Shown: positions 23,046-30,509 of the stretch, in pieces
Layout: every line of letters starts with the position of its first letter
Position numbering within the stretch: the first letter of the stretch is position 1
Source of the DNA: an uncultured Oscillospiraceae bacterium
Lineage (GTDB): Bacteria; Bacillota_A; Clostridia; Oscillospirales; Oscillospiraceae
NCBI GenBank assembly: GCA_910579155.1
Contig: CAJTTS010000036.1
Coordinates: 1 to 30,509, forward strand
Length of the DNA stretch: 30,509 bases
Reading direction: 5' to 3'
Position numbers and translations under genes: made by a program
Notes under the pieces: model-generated
Told to the model about the DNA's origin: nothing
What the model saw: the letters and a program-made list of their open reading frames with translations, nothing else
Databases searched by the model: none

Positions 23046-23891
23046 ATGGACTTATGCGATATCAGCGAAATCAAAGCCCTGTTGGGCCGTCACGGCTTTC
23101 ACTTTTCCAAGTCCATGGGACAGAACTTTCTCATCGCAGATTGGGTGCCCCGGGACATTGCCGACGCCGCCGGGCTGGATGAAGGCTGCGCCGTGCTGGA
23201 AATCGGCCCCGGCATCGGCCCGCTCACCCAACAGCTTGCCCGCCGGGCGGGCAAAGTGGCCGCTGTGGAGTTGGATTCCGCCTTGCTGCCCATTCTGACG
23301 GAGACGCTGGCGGACTGTCCCAACGTGGAGGTCATCCCCGGCGACGTAATGAAGCTGGATTTAAACGCCCTGATCTCGGGCCGGTTTACAGGCCTTACCG
23401 TCAAGGCTTGCGCCAATCTGCCCTATAACATCACCACGCCGGTCGTCACCAGGCTGCTGGAGGCGGGCTGCTTCCAGTCCGTCACGGTGATGATCCAGCG
23501 GGAGGTGGCGCGGCGGATCTGCGCCGCCCCCGGAGATTCGGACTGCGGGGCGTTCTCCCTGTTCTGCCAGTATCACGCCCGGTGCGAGCTTTTATTCGAG
23601 GTGCCGCCGGACTGCTTCCTCCCCGCCCCCAAGGTCACCTCCGCCGTGGTCCGGCTCACCCCCCGCGCCGCCCCCCCGGTGGACGTGGACCGGGACGCGC
23701 TGTTCGCCGTGGTGAAGGCCGCCTTTGCCCAGCGGCGCAAAACCTTGCTCAACGCCCTGTCCGCCGCCTACGGAAGCAGATTTTCCAAGGATGAGCTGCG
23801 GCAGATCATTCTGGACTGCGGCCTGTCCGAGACCGTTCGCGGCGAACGGCTGGGACTGGAGCAATTCGCCGGGCTGGCCCGGCGCCTTTGA
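23046..23891 (+). CDS. rsmA: 16S rRNA (adenine1518/1519-N6)-dimethyltransferase
   Basis: RsmA (KsgA) dimethylates two adjacent adenines in helix 45 of 16S rRNA, a late 30S quality check. I start it at the ATG at 23046 (281 aa; MDLCDISEIKALLGRHGF); the open frame runs back into degV without family similarity. Motifs are SMGQNFL (23-29), SAM-binding EIGPGIGPLT (52-61) and catalytic NLPYNI (124-129). The C-terminal domain contains FAQRRKTLLNAL. Loss of this enzyme gives kasugamycin resistance in known species. It follows degV by 35 nt and ends at a strong hairpin. Confidence 0.97.
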   Translation: MDLCDISEIKALLGRHGFHFSKSMGQNFLIADWVPRDIADAAGLDEGCAVLEIGPGIGPLTQQLARRAGKVAAVELDSALLPILTETLADCPNVEVIPGDVMKLDLNALISGRFTGLTVKACANLPYNITTPVVTRLLEAGCFQSVTVMIQREVARRICAAPGDSDCGAFSLFCQYHARCELLFEVPPDCFLPAPKVTSAVVRLTPRAAPPVDVDRDALFAVVKAAFAQRRKTLLNALSAAYGSRFSKDELRQIILDCGLSETVRGERLGLEQFAGLARRL

Positions 23892-23895
23892 GATA

Positions 23896-23939
23896 AAAAT
23901 GATGTGGGCGTTTCCAGCCGGAAACGCCCACATCATTTT
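23896..23939. terminator. 20-bp bidirectional terminator between rsmA and rodA
   Basis: Two 20-nt arms (23896-23915 and 23920-23939) are perfectly complementary around an AGCC loop. Both ends carry AAAAT/ATTTT, so T4 follows the GC-rich stem on either strand. It begins 5 nt after rsmA and abuts the rodA stop codon, closing both convergent genes. Confidence 0.93.
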
Positions 23940-25121
23940 CTAGAGTTGACTTCGGTCCTTGAGCCAGCTCGGCAAAGGCCGCATTTTGATGCCGGATACC
24001 AGGCCCATGGCGATGAACAGCGTCAGGGTGGACGAACCGCCGTAGCTGAAAAAGGGCAGGGTCAGGCCAATGACGGGCCCCAAGTACAGATTCATGGCCA
24101 CATTGATGATGGTCTGAATCATCAGCATGGCGGCAATGCCCATAGAGATATAGGCGGACATATAGCTTTTGGCCCGGCGGGACACCCAGATGCACCGCAG
24201 GATGATGAGCAGCAGGATGAGCAACACCGCGCAGCAGCCGATGAGCCCGAACTCCTCCCCGCACACGGCGAAAATATTGTCGGTGTGCCGGGCGGGCAAG
24301 CTTCCCTCAAGGGATGATTGGGTCTGGGTGCCGTTGAGCCAGCCCATACCGGTGAGCTGCCCCGAGCCGATGGCCAGCAGGGTGCGGTCTTGCTGCCAGC
24401 CCCATTTATCCGGGGACAGGTTGTGGTCGAATACCACCCGAAAGCGCATGATGCGGTAGTCGTTCCAATAGTCGGTTCGGGGGAGGATAAAGTTCCACAA
24501 AAAGAGTGCCGCCCCCACCAGAGGGGCGCCTACGCCGATGAACCACCACTTGCTCACTCCGGCCACCCAGGCCATGATGATGAAGATGAACAGGTAGACA
24601 ATGACCATGCCCCAGTCGCCGGACAGCACCGCCAGCGACCCGGCGAATACCCCGGTGAGGATCACATATTTGACCAGCGCCGGAAAGCGTCCCAGACCCC
24701 TTGGCCGCTCCTTGTTGATCATCCAGGCCAACACCACGATAAAGGACAGCTTGGCGATCTCCCCGGGCTGGAAGCCGAAATACTTGCCGATAACGGGGAG
24801 GAACACCCAACTCCGGTTGCCGGTGCCGTCATCCCGGCCAAAGGGCCTGATGAGAGCGATGACGAACAGCCCCAGCAGCAAGAATACCCACCACCACTTC
24901 TCCATCAAATACTCGATGTCGATGAAGGTGACCCACACATAGGCCACGATGCCCATGCACAGGAACATAGCCTGCTTTTGGGCGGAGGTGTGGAGGTCCT
25001 GGTTATACCGGGTGGCAGAGTAGATGAGCGCCAGGCCCATGAGACTGGCGCTGATGCACAGCGCCAGGAGGACCACGTCTCCCTTTTTGAAAAATTCCTT
25101 GAATATGCGCGTGAGCTGCAA
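23940..25121 (-). CDS. rodA: SEDS peptidoglycan glycosyltransferase RodA
   Basis: A polytopic enzyme (about ten hydrophobic segments, 393 aa) that polymerises glycan strands for side-wall growth with a class B PBP. The start is TTG at 25121, supported by GAGGAGG 8 nt upstream. SEDS motifs are FQPGEIAKL (about 117-125), the catalytic-loop region PARHTDNIFAVCGEEFGLIG, and the C-terminal GPVIGLTLPFFSYGGSS. RodA is preferred over FtsW because of the extracellular loop and HTDNIFAVCGEE pattern; spoVE-like alternatives are possible in a spore former. mreBCD and pbpA are not nearby. Its promoter overlaps that of tsaE. Confidence 0.9.
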   Translation of the reverse strand: MQLTRIFKEFFKKGDVVLLALCISASLMGLALIYSATRYNQDLHTSAQKQAMFLCMGIVAYVWVTFIDIEYLMEKWWWVFLLLGLFVIALIRPFGRDDGTGNRSWVFLPVIGKYFGFQPGEIAKLSFIVVLAWMINKERPRGLGRFPALVKYVILTGVFAGSLAVLSGDWGMVIVYLFIFIIMAWVAGVSKWWFIGVGAPLVGAALFLWNFILPRTDYWNDYRIMRFRVVFDHNLSPDKWGWQQDRTLLAIGSGQLTGMGWLNGTQTQSSLEGSLPARHTDNIFAVCGEEFGLIGCCAVLLILLLIILRCIWVSRRAKSYMSAYISMGIAAMLMIQTIINVAMNLYLGPVIGLTLPFFSYGGSSTLTLFIAMGLVSGIKMRPLPSWLKDRSQL

Positions 25122-25156
25122 GGCGTGAGCCTCCTCTCGGGCGAAAACTGCAAATT

Positions 25157-25189
25157 AGTATAGCACAATCAGACGGAATATGCTATACT
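25157..25189. promoter_or_regulatory. palindromic divergent promoters for rodA and tsaE
   Basis: AGTATAGCA (25157-25165) and TGCTATACT (25181-25189) are perfect 9-bp inverted arms. Each strand therefore reads TGCTATACT, an extended -10 (TGn-TATACT), pointing outward: toward tsaE on plus, toward rodA on minus. The -35 of each would overlap the -10 of the other, so the two promoters should compete. Confidence 0.65.
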
Positions 25190-25240
25190 GTTTTGAACGA
25201 GTTTTAAAAAACTTAACTTTATGACTGGAAGTGACCGCAT

Positions 25241-25666
25241 ATGGAATTTGTCACCCACAGCCGGGAGGAAACCGAGGCCCTGGGCGAACGGCTGGCAGGC
25301 ACCCTGACCGAGGGCCGGGTGGTGGCCTTCACCGGCGATTTGGGCGCGGGCAAGACCGCTTTTGTGTCCGGCATGGCCCGGGCGCTGGGGGTGGAGGAAC
25401 GTGTAACCAGCCCCACCTTCACCATCGTCAACGAGTACGAGAGAGGGCGGCTGCCCCTGTTCCACTTCGACATGTACCGGCTGGACAGCGCCGACGAGCT
25501 GTTCCACATCGGCTGGGAGGACTATCTGGCCCGGGGCGGCATATGCGCCGTGGAGTGGAGCGAGAACGTGGCGGAGGCCATTGAGGACGACGCAATCCGG
25601 GTATCCATCGTCCGCGGGGACGGGGACGACGACCGGGTGATTGACATCGAGGGGGTGGACCTGTGA
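25241..25666 (+). CDS. tsaE: tRNA t6A biosynthesis ATPase TsaE
   Basis: A 141-aa P-loop ATPase that cycles the TsaB-TsaD complex making N6-threonylcarbamoyladenosine at tRNA position 37. Walker A is GDLGAGKT (32-39), followed by the family motif [13 protein letters not shown] and the FHFDMYRL strand. A weak GGAAG site precedes the ATG. Its stop overlaps the GTG start of tsaB by 4 nt (GTGA), so the two are coupled. tsaC and tsaD are elsewhere. Confidence 0.97.
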   Translation: MEFVTHSREETEALGERLAGTLTEGRVVAFTGDLGAGKTAFVSGMARALGVEERVTSPTFTIVNEYERGRLPLFHFDMYRLDSADELFHIGWEDYLARGGICAVEWSENVAEAIEDDAIRVSIVRGDGDDDRVIDIEGVDL

Positions 25667-26379
25667 AAATCATCGCACTGGAGAGCTCGGCCGTCACCGC
25701 GTCTGTGGCGGTAACCGAGGATGAAAAGCTGCTGGCCCAGTCTTTCCAGAACAGCGGGCTGACCCACTCCGCCACCCTGATGCCCATGGTCGCCGACCTG
25801 CTGAAAAACACCGGGCTCACCCTGGACGAGATGGACGTGGTGGCGGTGGCGGCGGGGCCGGGGTCCTTCACCGGGGTGCGCATCGGCGTGGCCGCCGCCA
25901 AGGGGCTGGCCTGGCCGGGGAACAAGCCCTGCGCCCCCTGCTCCACCCTGGAGTCCATGGCCTGGCAGTGCGCCCACGCGGGCGGCGAAATCTGCGCCGC
26001 CATGGACGCCCGCCGCAATCAGGTGTACTGCGCCCGTTTTTTCGCCGAAAACGGGAAGCTGGCCCGGATTACCCAGGACCGGGCTATGGGCCTGGACGAA
26101 CTGGCCCAAGAAATTCGGGCCTCCGGAAGGCCCCAAACCCTGGTGGGAGACGGGGCCCTTCTGGTCCGGGCGGCGCTGGAGGCCCAGGGCCTGCCCTGCC
26201 TGCCCATGCCGCCCCACCTGATTTACCAAACCGCCTGGGGGGTGGCGCGGTGCGCCCTGCGGCTGGCCCAGGAGGACAAGCTGGTATCCGCCGCCGCTAT
26301 GGCCCCCAGCTACCACCGGCTCAGCCAGGCGGAGCGGGAGCGGTTGGAGCGGGAAGGGCAAGGCTGTCCTTTTTCTTGA
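25663..26379 (+). CDS. tsaB: tRNA t6A biosynthesis protein TsaB
   Basis: A 238-aa ASKHA-fold protein that dimerises with TsaD and supports threonylcarbamoyl transfer. It starts with GTG at 25663, overlapping the tsaE stop and preceded by a purine-rich GAGGGGGTGG. Features are the opening IIALESSAVTASVAV (families have DTS; here ESS), then AVAAGPGSFTGVRIG at about 62-76 and AMDARRNQVYCARF in the middle. In most Firmicutes rimI and tsaD follow; here an unrelated-looking AT-rich acetyltransferase gene does. Confidence 0.96.
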   Translation: MKIIALESSAVTASVAVTEDEKLLAQSFQNSGLTHSATLMPMVADLLKNTGLTLDEMDVVAVAAGPGSFTGVRIGVAAAKGLAWPGNKPCAPCSTLESMAWQCAHAGGEICAAMDARRNQVYCARFFAENGKLARITQDRAMGLDELAQEIRASGRPQTLVGDGALLVRAALEAQGLPCLPMPPHLIYQTAWGVARCALRLAQEDKLVSAAAMAPSYHRLSQAERERLEREGQGCPFS

Positions 26380-26466
26380 ATGATAAACGTATCAATCGCC
26401 CGAGCCCCTTGTGGCGCTACGCTTCTTTGCGCACAACTCGGCAAACCGGACGGAGGATGGTTGTTT
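26380..26466. other. 87-nt spacer between tsaB and the AT-rich gene
   Basis: No gene is seen apart from an open frame extension. The stretch 26398-26453 is GC-rich and looks like dispersed clostridial spacer sequence rather than coding DNA. It ends in the CGGAGG ribosome binding site of the next gene. Whether it is a repeat cannot be judged from one copy. Confidence 0.4.
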
Positions 26467-26943
26467 ATGTCATGTGAAAAAATATCTCTATGTATGATGA
26501 CCAGAGAGCTTTGCCATGAATTGTATAGGAGTTGGGAAAATGATCCCGATATATATATTGATATGGATTTATTTACCCCATATCAATATAACGAAAACGC
26601 AGTAAATAGATATTTTGACTCCAAGCAAAATTCGTCCCGCATTTTATTTGCCATTATGCGAAATGGCAGGCCAATAGGTGAACTTCAGCTAAAGCAGATA
26701 GACTTGGACGGTAAAGAGTGTACCCTGAGCATTCACATGCAAAATGATACTGTAAAAGGCCGGGGATATGGAACTTGCGCAGAGAAGTTGGCTTTAAAGT
26801 ACGCTTTTGATGTCCTGGGAATGACAGCGGTAAATGCTGATGCAGTTATCAAAAATGTACGGAGTCAGCATGTACTTAAAAAAGTCGGATTTCAGCACAT
26901 AGGAGAAAGGGACGGTTTTCAATATTATCGGTATGTGCGATAA
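26467..26943 (+). CDS. GNAT-family N-acetyltransferase, low GC
   Basis: A 158-aa RimJ/RimL-type (Acetyltransf_3) protein; I start it at 26467 (MSCEKISLCMMTRELC), with GGAGG about 9 nt upstream. The acetyl-CoA region is KGRGYGTCAEKLALKYAFDVL, in pieces, at about 97-117, followed by the usual DAVIKNVRSQHVLKKVGFQHIGERDGF end. The substrate is unknown. Base composition stands out: 89 of 240 bases (37%) are G or C over 26521-26760, against 48 of 60 in the tsaB line at 25861-25920. This suggests recent acquisition. It occupies the slot where rimI is commonly found but does not look like RimI. It converges on the lipid kinase gene with only 8 nt between stops and no terminator. Confidence 0.85.
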   Translation: MSCEKISLCMMTRELCHELYRSWENDPDIYIDMDLFTPYQYNENAVNRYFDSKQNSSRILFAIMRNGRPIGELQLKQIDLDGKECTLSIHMQNDTVKGRGYGTCAEKLALKYAFDVLGMTAVNADAVIKNVRSQHVLKKVGFQHIGERDGFQYYRYVR

Positions 26944-26951
26944 GTTCCATG

Positions 26952-27881
26952 TTATCGAAAGGAGGCCCTTCCGTCCTTTGGCCCGTAGCTCATCCCCGCC
27001 GGGTAGAAAAAGTTTACCTTTTTGTCCGACAGCCCGATGCGCAGCTCGCGGCTGCGCACCACCTCGCCGTCCACCACCGCCACCAGCTCCTGATCGCTTT
27101 TGACGGTGACGTCATGCCCCTGACGGTACCAGATCAGATCGGGGTATTCCCGGTATTTGCCGGAGCCGTACTTCCCCACCAGCCGGAAGAAGGTCGCGCG
27201 GCTCACCTTGCGCACCACCAGCACCTCCAGCAGGCCGTCGTCAGGCATGTTGTCCCCCACAGGCATGAAGCCGCCGCCGTAGTACCGCCCGTTGCACACG
27301 CATACCAGGGAGGTCTCCCCGTCGAAATGGAGGTCCCCGCAGTCTACCACCGTAGGCACGCCGATGCCCTTGTGCAGCACGTTGACCACGGCGGAGATGG
27401 CGTAGGCCCCGATGCCGGTAACAAGGGGGAATCCGTTATAAGCGTCCTTATCTGCGGCGATGCGGGCATCCAGACCGGTGCACACGATGTCAATGCCCAA
27501 AAAGCCGTTGCAGTCGATCAGGTCCATGGCGGTCTGGGGGCCCTTGGACAGGGCCTCCAGATCGGAGAAGCGGGCCCTGCACTCCTTGCCGAAAATCTTT
27601 AAAAAGTCGTTGCCCGTGCCGATGGGTACGTTGGTGACGGCCGCGTTGCCATACCCCGCCGCGCCGTTCACCACCTCGTTCAGGGTTCCGTCCCCGCCGC
27701 AGGCGTAGAGCCGCACAGGCTCCCCCCGCTCCGCCGCCTCTTGGGCGATGCGGCGGGCATCGCCCGTCTGCCGGGTGTAAATAATCTCACAGGTCATGCC
27801 CAGCGCCTGAATCTGCTCCTCCAGCAGCCGGGTACTCTTTTTCTTTCCCGCCTTGGGGTTGATAATGAACATGTGCTTCAT
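26952..27881 (-). CDS. diacylglycerol/lipid kinase family protein
   Basis: A 309-aa DagK/YegS-type kinase that phosphorylates diacylglycerol or a related lipid. I start it at 27881 (MKHMFIINPKAGKKKS), where GAGGAGG lies about 8 nt upstream; the open frame extends to 27965. Nucleotide-binding motifs are NPKAG (8-12) and GGDGT (62-66), then PIGTGNDFLK (87-96). The C-terminal half is a beta-sandwich, with RYYGGGFMPVGDNMPDDGLLEV read in pieces. The exact substrate cannot be set from sequence. It is downstream of the RNA methyltransferase gene on the same strand. Confidence 0.92.
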   Translation of the reverse strand: MKHMFIINPKAGKKKSTRLLEEQIQALGMTCEIIYTRQTGDARRIAQEAAERGEPVRLYACGGDGTLNEVVNGAAGYGNAAVTNVPIGTGNDFLKIFGKECRARFSDLEALSKGPQTAMDLIDCNGFLGIDIVCTGLDARIAADKDAYNGFPLVTGIGAYAISAVVNVLHKGIGVPTVVDCGDLHFDGETSLVCVCNGRYYGGGFMPVGDNMPDDGLLEVLVVRKVSRATFFRLVGKYGSGKYREYPDLIWYRQGHDVTVKSDQELVAVVDGEVVRSRELRIGLSDKKVNFFYPAGMSYGPKDGRASFR

Positions 27882-28013
27882 GGCCCCATCCTCCTCGCAA
27901 ACTTCGCTCTGCTCCGTCCGCCTTCCGGCGGGCATACGCTTCACTTCGTTGCTCGTCGTCTCCAAAGTGGACCCGCTTCGCCGGACTCCGCTTTGGGACG
28001 GCTTTGCCGCCTT
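27882..28013. other. 132-nt spacer with short inverted repeats
   Basis: No gene is supported. It holds several imperfect palindromic words (for example CCAAAG...CTTTGG and GTCCGCC...GGCGGGC) and recurring CTTCG/CGAAG. It resembles dispersed spacer repeats of GC-rich Clostridia, but only this copy is visible. The kinase ribosome binding site lies at its left end. Confidence 0.4.
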
Positions 28014-29135
28014 TTATATGCCGTACATAAACAGGTCGCACTTTATCATACCGTTATATAGCTTTCGCTTTTTGTCCGCAATTTTTCCAAAGGTCCGCTC
28101 AAACTCCGTATGGGAGGACAGCACGTTCACCTGCCAGCCTCCCGGCAGCGTCCGCACCGCCTTCCCAAAAGCCCGGTACAGCTTCTCCGCCTCTTTTTTC
28201 TCCAGCAGCCGCTCGCCGTAGGGCGGGTTGGTCACCACCCTCCCCTTGGGGTCCTCCCGGTGAAACCTGGCCGCGTCCGCCACCTCAAAACGTACCGCGT
28301 CCTCCACCCCGGCCAGCTCGGCGTTGTGGCGGGACAACGCCACGGCGGCAGGGTCGATGTCCCCGCCCCAGATGTCGTAAGCGCCGTGGAACTCGCGGTC
28401 CATGGCCTCCTCCGCGGCGTCCATCCACAGCTTGGAGGGCAGCCACCGCCATTTCTGGGCGGCAAAGGTGCGGTTCAGCCCCGGCGCCCGGTTTTTGGCG
28501 ATAAGCGCCGCCTCGATGGGGATGGTGCCCGAGCCGCAGAACGGGTCGCAAAAGGGGTCTCGCCCCTTGTACCGGGACAGGGACACCAGCGCCGCCGCCA
28601 GGGTCTCCCGCAGGGGTGCGCCCATGTTTTGCGCCCGGTAGCCCCGCTTGTACAGGCTGTCGCCGGAGGTGTCCAGCATCAGAGCCGCCTGATCCTTTAA
28701 AACAGAGAACTGCACCTGGTATAAGGCCCCGGTTTCCGGCAGCTCCTCCAAACCATACACCGACCCCAACCTTTTGCACAGCGCCTTCTTCAGGATGGAC
28801 TGGCAGGCGGGCACCGAGTGGAGCTGAGAGCTGATGGTATACCCCTTTACCGGGAAGCGGCCCTCCCGGGGGATGAAATCCTCCCAGGGCAGGGCCGCGC
28901 AGCCCTGGAACAGCTCCTCGAAGGTTTTCGCCTGAAAGCTGCCCAGGCACAGCAGCAGCCGGGCCCCAGTGCGCAGGTTCAGGTTGATCCGGGGGATGTC
29001 GGCGAGGCCGCCCTGGCACAGCACCCGGCCGTTCTCCGCTATAACCCCGGCCAGCCCCAGCTTTTTCAATTCGTAGGCCACTGTGCTCTCCACCCCCATG
29101 AGGGCGGGTATGACGAACTGTAATGTTTGATCCAT
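28014..29135 (-). CDS. ypsC: THUMP-domain class I SAM-dependent RNA methyltransferase (YpsC/RlmL-N type)
   Basis: A 373-aa RNA methyltransferase. I start it at 29135 (MDQTLQFVIPALMG): GGAG is 6 nt upstream, while earlier starts at 29147/29150 lack a site. The N-terminal ferredoxin-like plus THUMP region (about 1-160) binds RNA. The UPF0020 catalytic domain follows, with DPFCGSGT (197-204) and NPPYGERL (303-310), the N6/N2-type active site. It matches the methylase half of E. coli RlmL, which makes m2G2445 in 23S rRNA; the Firmicutes target is inferred. The reading frame upstream is AT-rich and divergent from nfeD. Confidence 0.92.
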   Translation of the reverse strand: MDQTLQFVIPALMGVESTVAYELKKLGLAGVIAENGRVLCQGGLADIPRINLNLRTGARLLLCLGSFQAKTFEELFQGCAALPWEDFIPREGRFPVKGYTISSQLHSVPACQSILKKALCKRLGSVYGLEELPETGALYQVQFSVLKDQAALMLDTSGDSLYKRGYRAQNMGAPLRETLAAALVSLSRYKGRDPFCDPFCGSGTIPIEAALIAKNRAPGLNRTFAAQKWRWLPSKLWMDAAEEAMDREFHGAYDIWGGDIDPAAVALSRHNAELAGVEDAVRFEVADAARFHREDPKGRVVTNPPYGERLLEKKEAEKLYRAFGKAVRTLPGGWQVNVLSSHTEFERTFGKIADKKRKLYNGMIKCDLFMYGI

Positions 29136-29352
29136 AAAATGCTCCATCAAAAATTTTTTAAAAACCCCTTGACTTTATACCTGGTGAAAGATGTAGTATC
29201 ATGTCACAGGGGCGGGAAATACTTTACAAACTCCAGTATAATGTAAAATGGAAGCGCTGGCAACAATAATATGTGCCAAAGCAAGAAAAACTTCTTTTCC
29301 TCCGCCCCGTTTTATGATACAATTTAGTGGAAGCGAGAAAGGAGTGTTGGCT

Positions 29353-29835
29353 ATGCCGTTCGACGCGGAATCCATACAGAAAATCATATGGCTGGTGCTG
29401 CTGCTGCTCTTCGCAGCCAGCGAGGCCGTCACCGTGGGGCTGACCTCCATCTGGTTCGCCGCCGGGGCGCTGATCGCCCTCATCGCGGCGCTGCTGGGCG
29501 GAGCGATGTGGATTCAGCTCACCCTGTTCCTGGCGGTGAGTCTGCTGTGCCTGTTAGCGGTGCGGCCCCTGGCCAAGCGCCACCTGAACGACAAGGTGGT
29601 GCCCACCAACGCCGACCGGATTATCGGAGCCGAGGCCCAGGTCACCGAGGACATCGACAACATCCATGGCAAGGGGGCCGTCATCATCCGGGGCATGACC
29701 TGGTCCGCCCGGAGCGACGACGGAGGGCCCATCACCGCCGGGACCATGGTGAAGGTCCTGCGCATCGAGGGGGTCAAGGTGTTCGTGGAGCCCATCGCCG
29801 CCCCCATCCCCACGGGGGAGCCCAAGACCTGGTAA
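29353..29835 (+). CDS. NfeD-family membrane protein
   Basis: A 160-aa short NfeD protein, the usual partner of SPFH/stomatin proteins in membrane microdomains. I start it at 29353 (MPFDAESIQKIIWLVLLLL), with AAAGGAG about 8 nt upstream. Hydrophobic segments lie at about 10-30, 32-50 and 52-72. The C-terminal soluble part (about 88-150) is an OB-fold with IIGAEAQVTEDI and GTMVKVLRIEGVKVFVEP. The SPFH gene follows after 61 nt with a very strong ribosome binding site, so the pair is an operon. Confidence 0.9.
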   Translation: MPFDAESIQKIIWLVLLLLFAASEAVTVGLTSIWFAAGALIALIAALLGGAMWIQLTLFLAVSLLCLLAVRPLAKRHLNDKVVPTNADRIIGAEAQVTEDIDNIHGKGAVIIRGMTWSARSDDGGPITAGTMVKVLRIEGVKVFVEPIAAPIPTGEPKTW

Positions 29836-29896
29836 GGGAAAAAACACCAGTCGTACCCATCAGACAGAAAGAGAACTATTTTAAGGAGGTAGTCAA

Positions 29897-30509
29897 ATGA
29901 AAACATTCGCATTGGCCGGCGCCATCGACCTGGGAGCCATCGTGGGCCCCGTCATCGTCCTGCTTGTCGTCATCATCATCCTGGGCATCCTGGCGTCCAA
30001 CATCAAGGTGGTTCAGCAGTCCAAGGCCGTGGTCATTGAGCGGCTGGGCGCGTTCCGCACCGTGTGGGGCGTGGGATTGCACCTGAAGGTCCCCTTTATT
30101 GAGCGGGTGGCCAAGACCGTGTCCCTTAAGGAGCAGGTGGTGGACTTCGACCCCCAGCCCGTCATCACCAAGGACAACGTCACCATGCAGATCGACACCG
30201 TGCTGTACTTCCAGATTACCGACCCCAAGCTGTATACCTACGGCGTGGAGCACCCCATGAGCGCCATTGAGAACCTGACCGCCACCACCCTGCGCAACAT
30301 CATCGGCGACCTGGAGCTGGACCAGTCCCTCACCAGCCGCGACCACATCAACACCCAGATGCGGGCCATCCTGGACGAGGCCACCGACCCCTGGGGCATC
30401 AAGGTCAACCGTGTGGAGCTGAAGAACATCATGCCGCCCCGTGACATCCAGGAGTCCATGGAGAAGCAGATGCGGGCCGAGCGCGAGCGCCGCGAGGCCA
30501 TCCTCCAGG
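29897..30509 (+). CDS. SPFH-domain (stomatin/QmcA-like) protein, 3' end cut
   Basis: The first 204 codons are visible; the frame is still open at the edge. A perfect AGGAGGT site lies 6-7 nt before the ATG. One membrane helix (about 14-34, IVGPVIVLLVVIIILGIL) is followed by the SPFH/band-7 domain: VVQQSKAVVIERLGAFRTVW, then VGLHLKVPFIERV and later KVNRVELKNIMPPRDIQESM. The last visible residues (EKQMRAERERREAIL) begin the coiled-coil seen in slipins. Such proteins oligomerise in the membrane, scaffold microdomains and work with NfeD. Confidence 0.93.
   Translation, partial: MKTFALAGAIDLGAIVGPVIVLLVVIIILGILASNIKVVQQSKAVVIERLGAFRTVWGVGLHLKVPFIERVAKTVSLKEQVVDFDPQPVITKDNVTMQIDTVLYFQITDPKLYTYGVEHPMSAIENLTATTLRNIIGDLELDQSLTSRDHINTQMRAILDEATDPWGIKVNRVELKNIMPPRDIQESMEKQMRAERERREAILQ

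Noticed and set aside
26467..26943. RimI (S18 N-acetyltransferase) after tsaB
   Set aside because: Sequence pattern is RimJ/RimL-like, and composition differs strongly from the tsa genes; position alone is not enough.
29897..30509. Truncated pseudogene at the right edge
   Set aside because: The SPFH frame is intact with a perfect ribosome binding site; it is simply cut by the window.
1..30509. CRISPR arrays, tRNA/rRNA genes, insertion sequences, prophage or defence systems
   Set aside because: No regularly spaced repeats, no recognised RNA genes, and no transposase, integrase or defence proteins were found in reading the window.

Overview
The window is chromosomal DNA from a GC-rich, spore-forming member of the Firmicutes (class Clostridia). 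Three kinds of evidence support this. SpoIIGA, sigma-E and SpoIVA are endospore-specific. YlxM, KhpA, the YmfF/YmfH peptidase pair, DUF951 and TsaE/TsaB have Firmicutes-type forms. Almost every gene has a strong AGGAGG-type ribosome binding site. The codon use and protein character suggest Oscillospiraceae (Flavonifractor/Intestinimonas-like), but that placement is inference. It is a dense housekeeping region: no tRNA, rRNA, CRISPR array, transposase or prophage gene was found.

Layout. 1-83: first codons of a minus-strand gene running off the left edge. 180-3013: leuC-leuD-leuB (minus), divergent from a Crp/Fnr-family regulator (3154-3762, plus). 3798-6932: sporulation cluster spoIIGA-sigE-spoIVA (minus), with a sigma-E-type promoter in front of spoIVA. 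7068-11138: minus-strand operon glyA-cdd1-rarA-DUF951-hisC, whose promoter is divergent from nth (11349-11996, plus). 12054-17664: minus-strand run ymfF-ymfH-lgt-folD followed by an ECF sigma factor and its probable membrane anti-sigma partner. 17891-23891: plus-strand run ylxM-ffh-rpsP-khpA-rimM-trmD, then degV-rsmA. 23940-25121: rodA (minus), sharing a palindromic promoter region with tsaE-tsaB (plus). 26467-26943: an AT-rich acetyltransferase gene. 26952-29135: lipid kinase and THUMP-type RNA methyltransferase (minus). 29353-30509: nfeD and the start of an SPFH/stomatin gene (plus), cut by the right edge.

How the genes work together. SpoIIGA cleaves pro-sigma-E, sigma-E activates mother-cell genes, and SpoIVA (apparently transcribed from a sigma-E promoter) forms the spore-coat basement layer, so the three genes form a linear regulatory unit. 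GlyA and FolD both serve one-carbon folate metabolism. YlxM/Ffh (protein targeting), S16, KhpA, RimM, TrmD, RsmA, TsaE and TsaB serve translation and ribosome/tRNA maturation. Lgt and RodA serve the envelope.

The most unusual observations are a TrmD fused to a complete GNAT acetyltransferase domain; the absence of rplS after trmD; a low-GC acetyltransferase inserted after tsaB; a palindrome that carries two outward-facing extended -10 promoters between rodA and tsaE; and repeated TGTAAAGT/ACTTTACA boxes in two distant promoter regions. I saw no clearly new multi-gene system.
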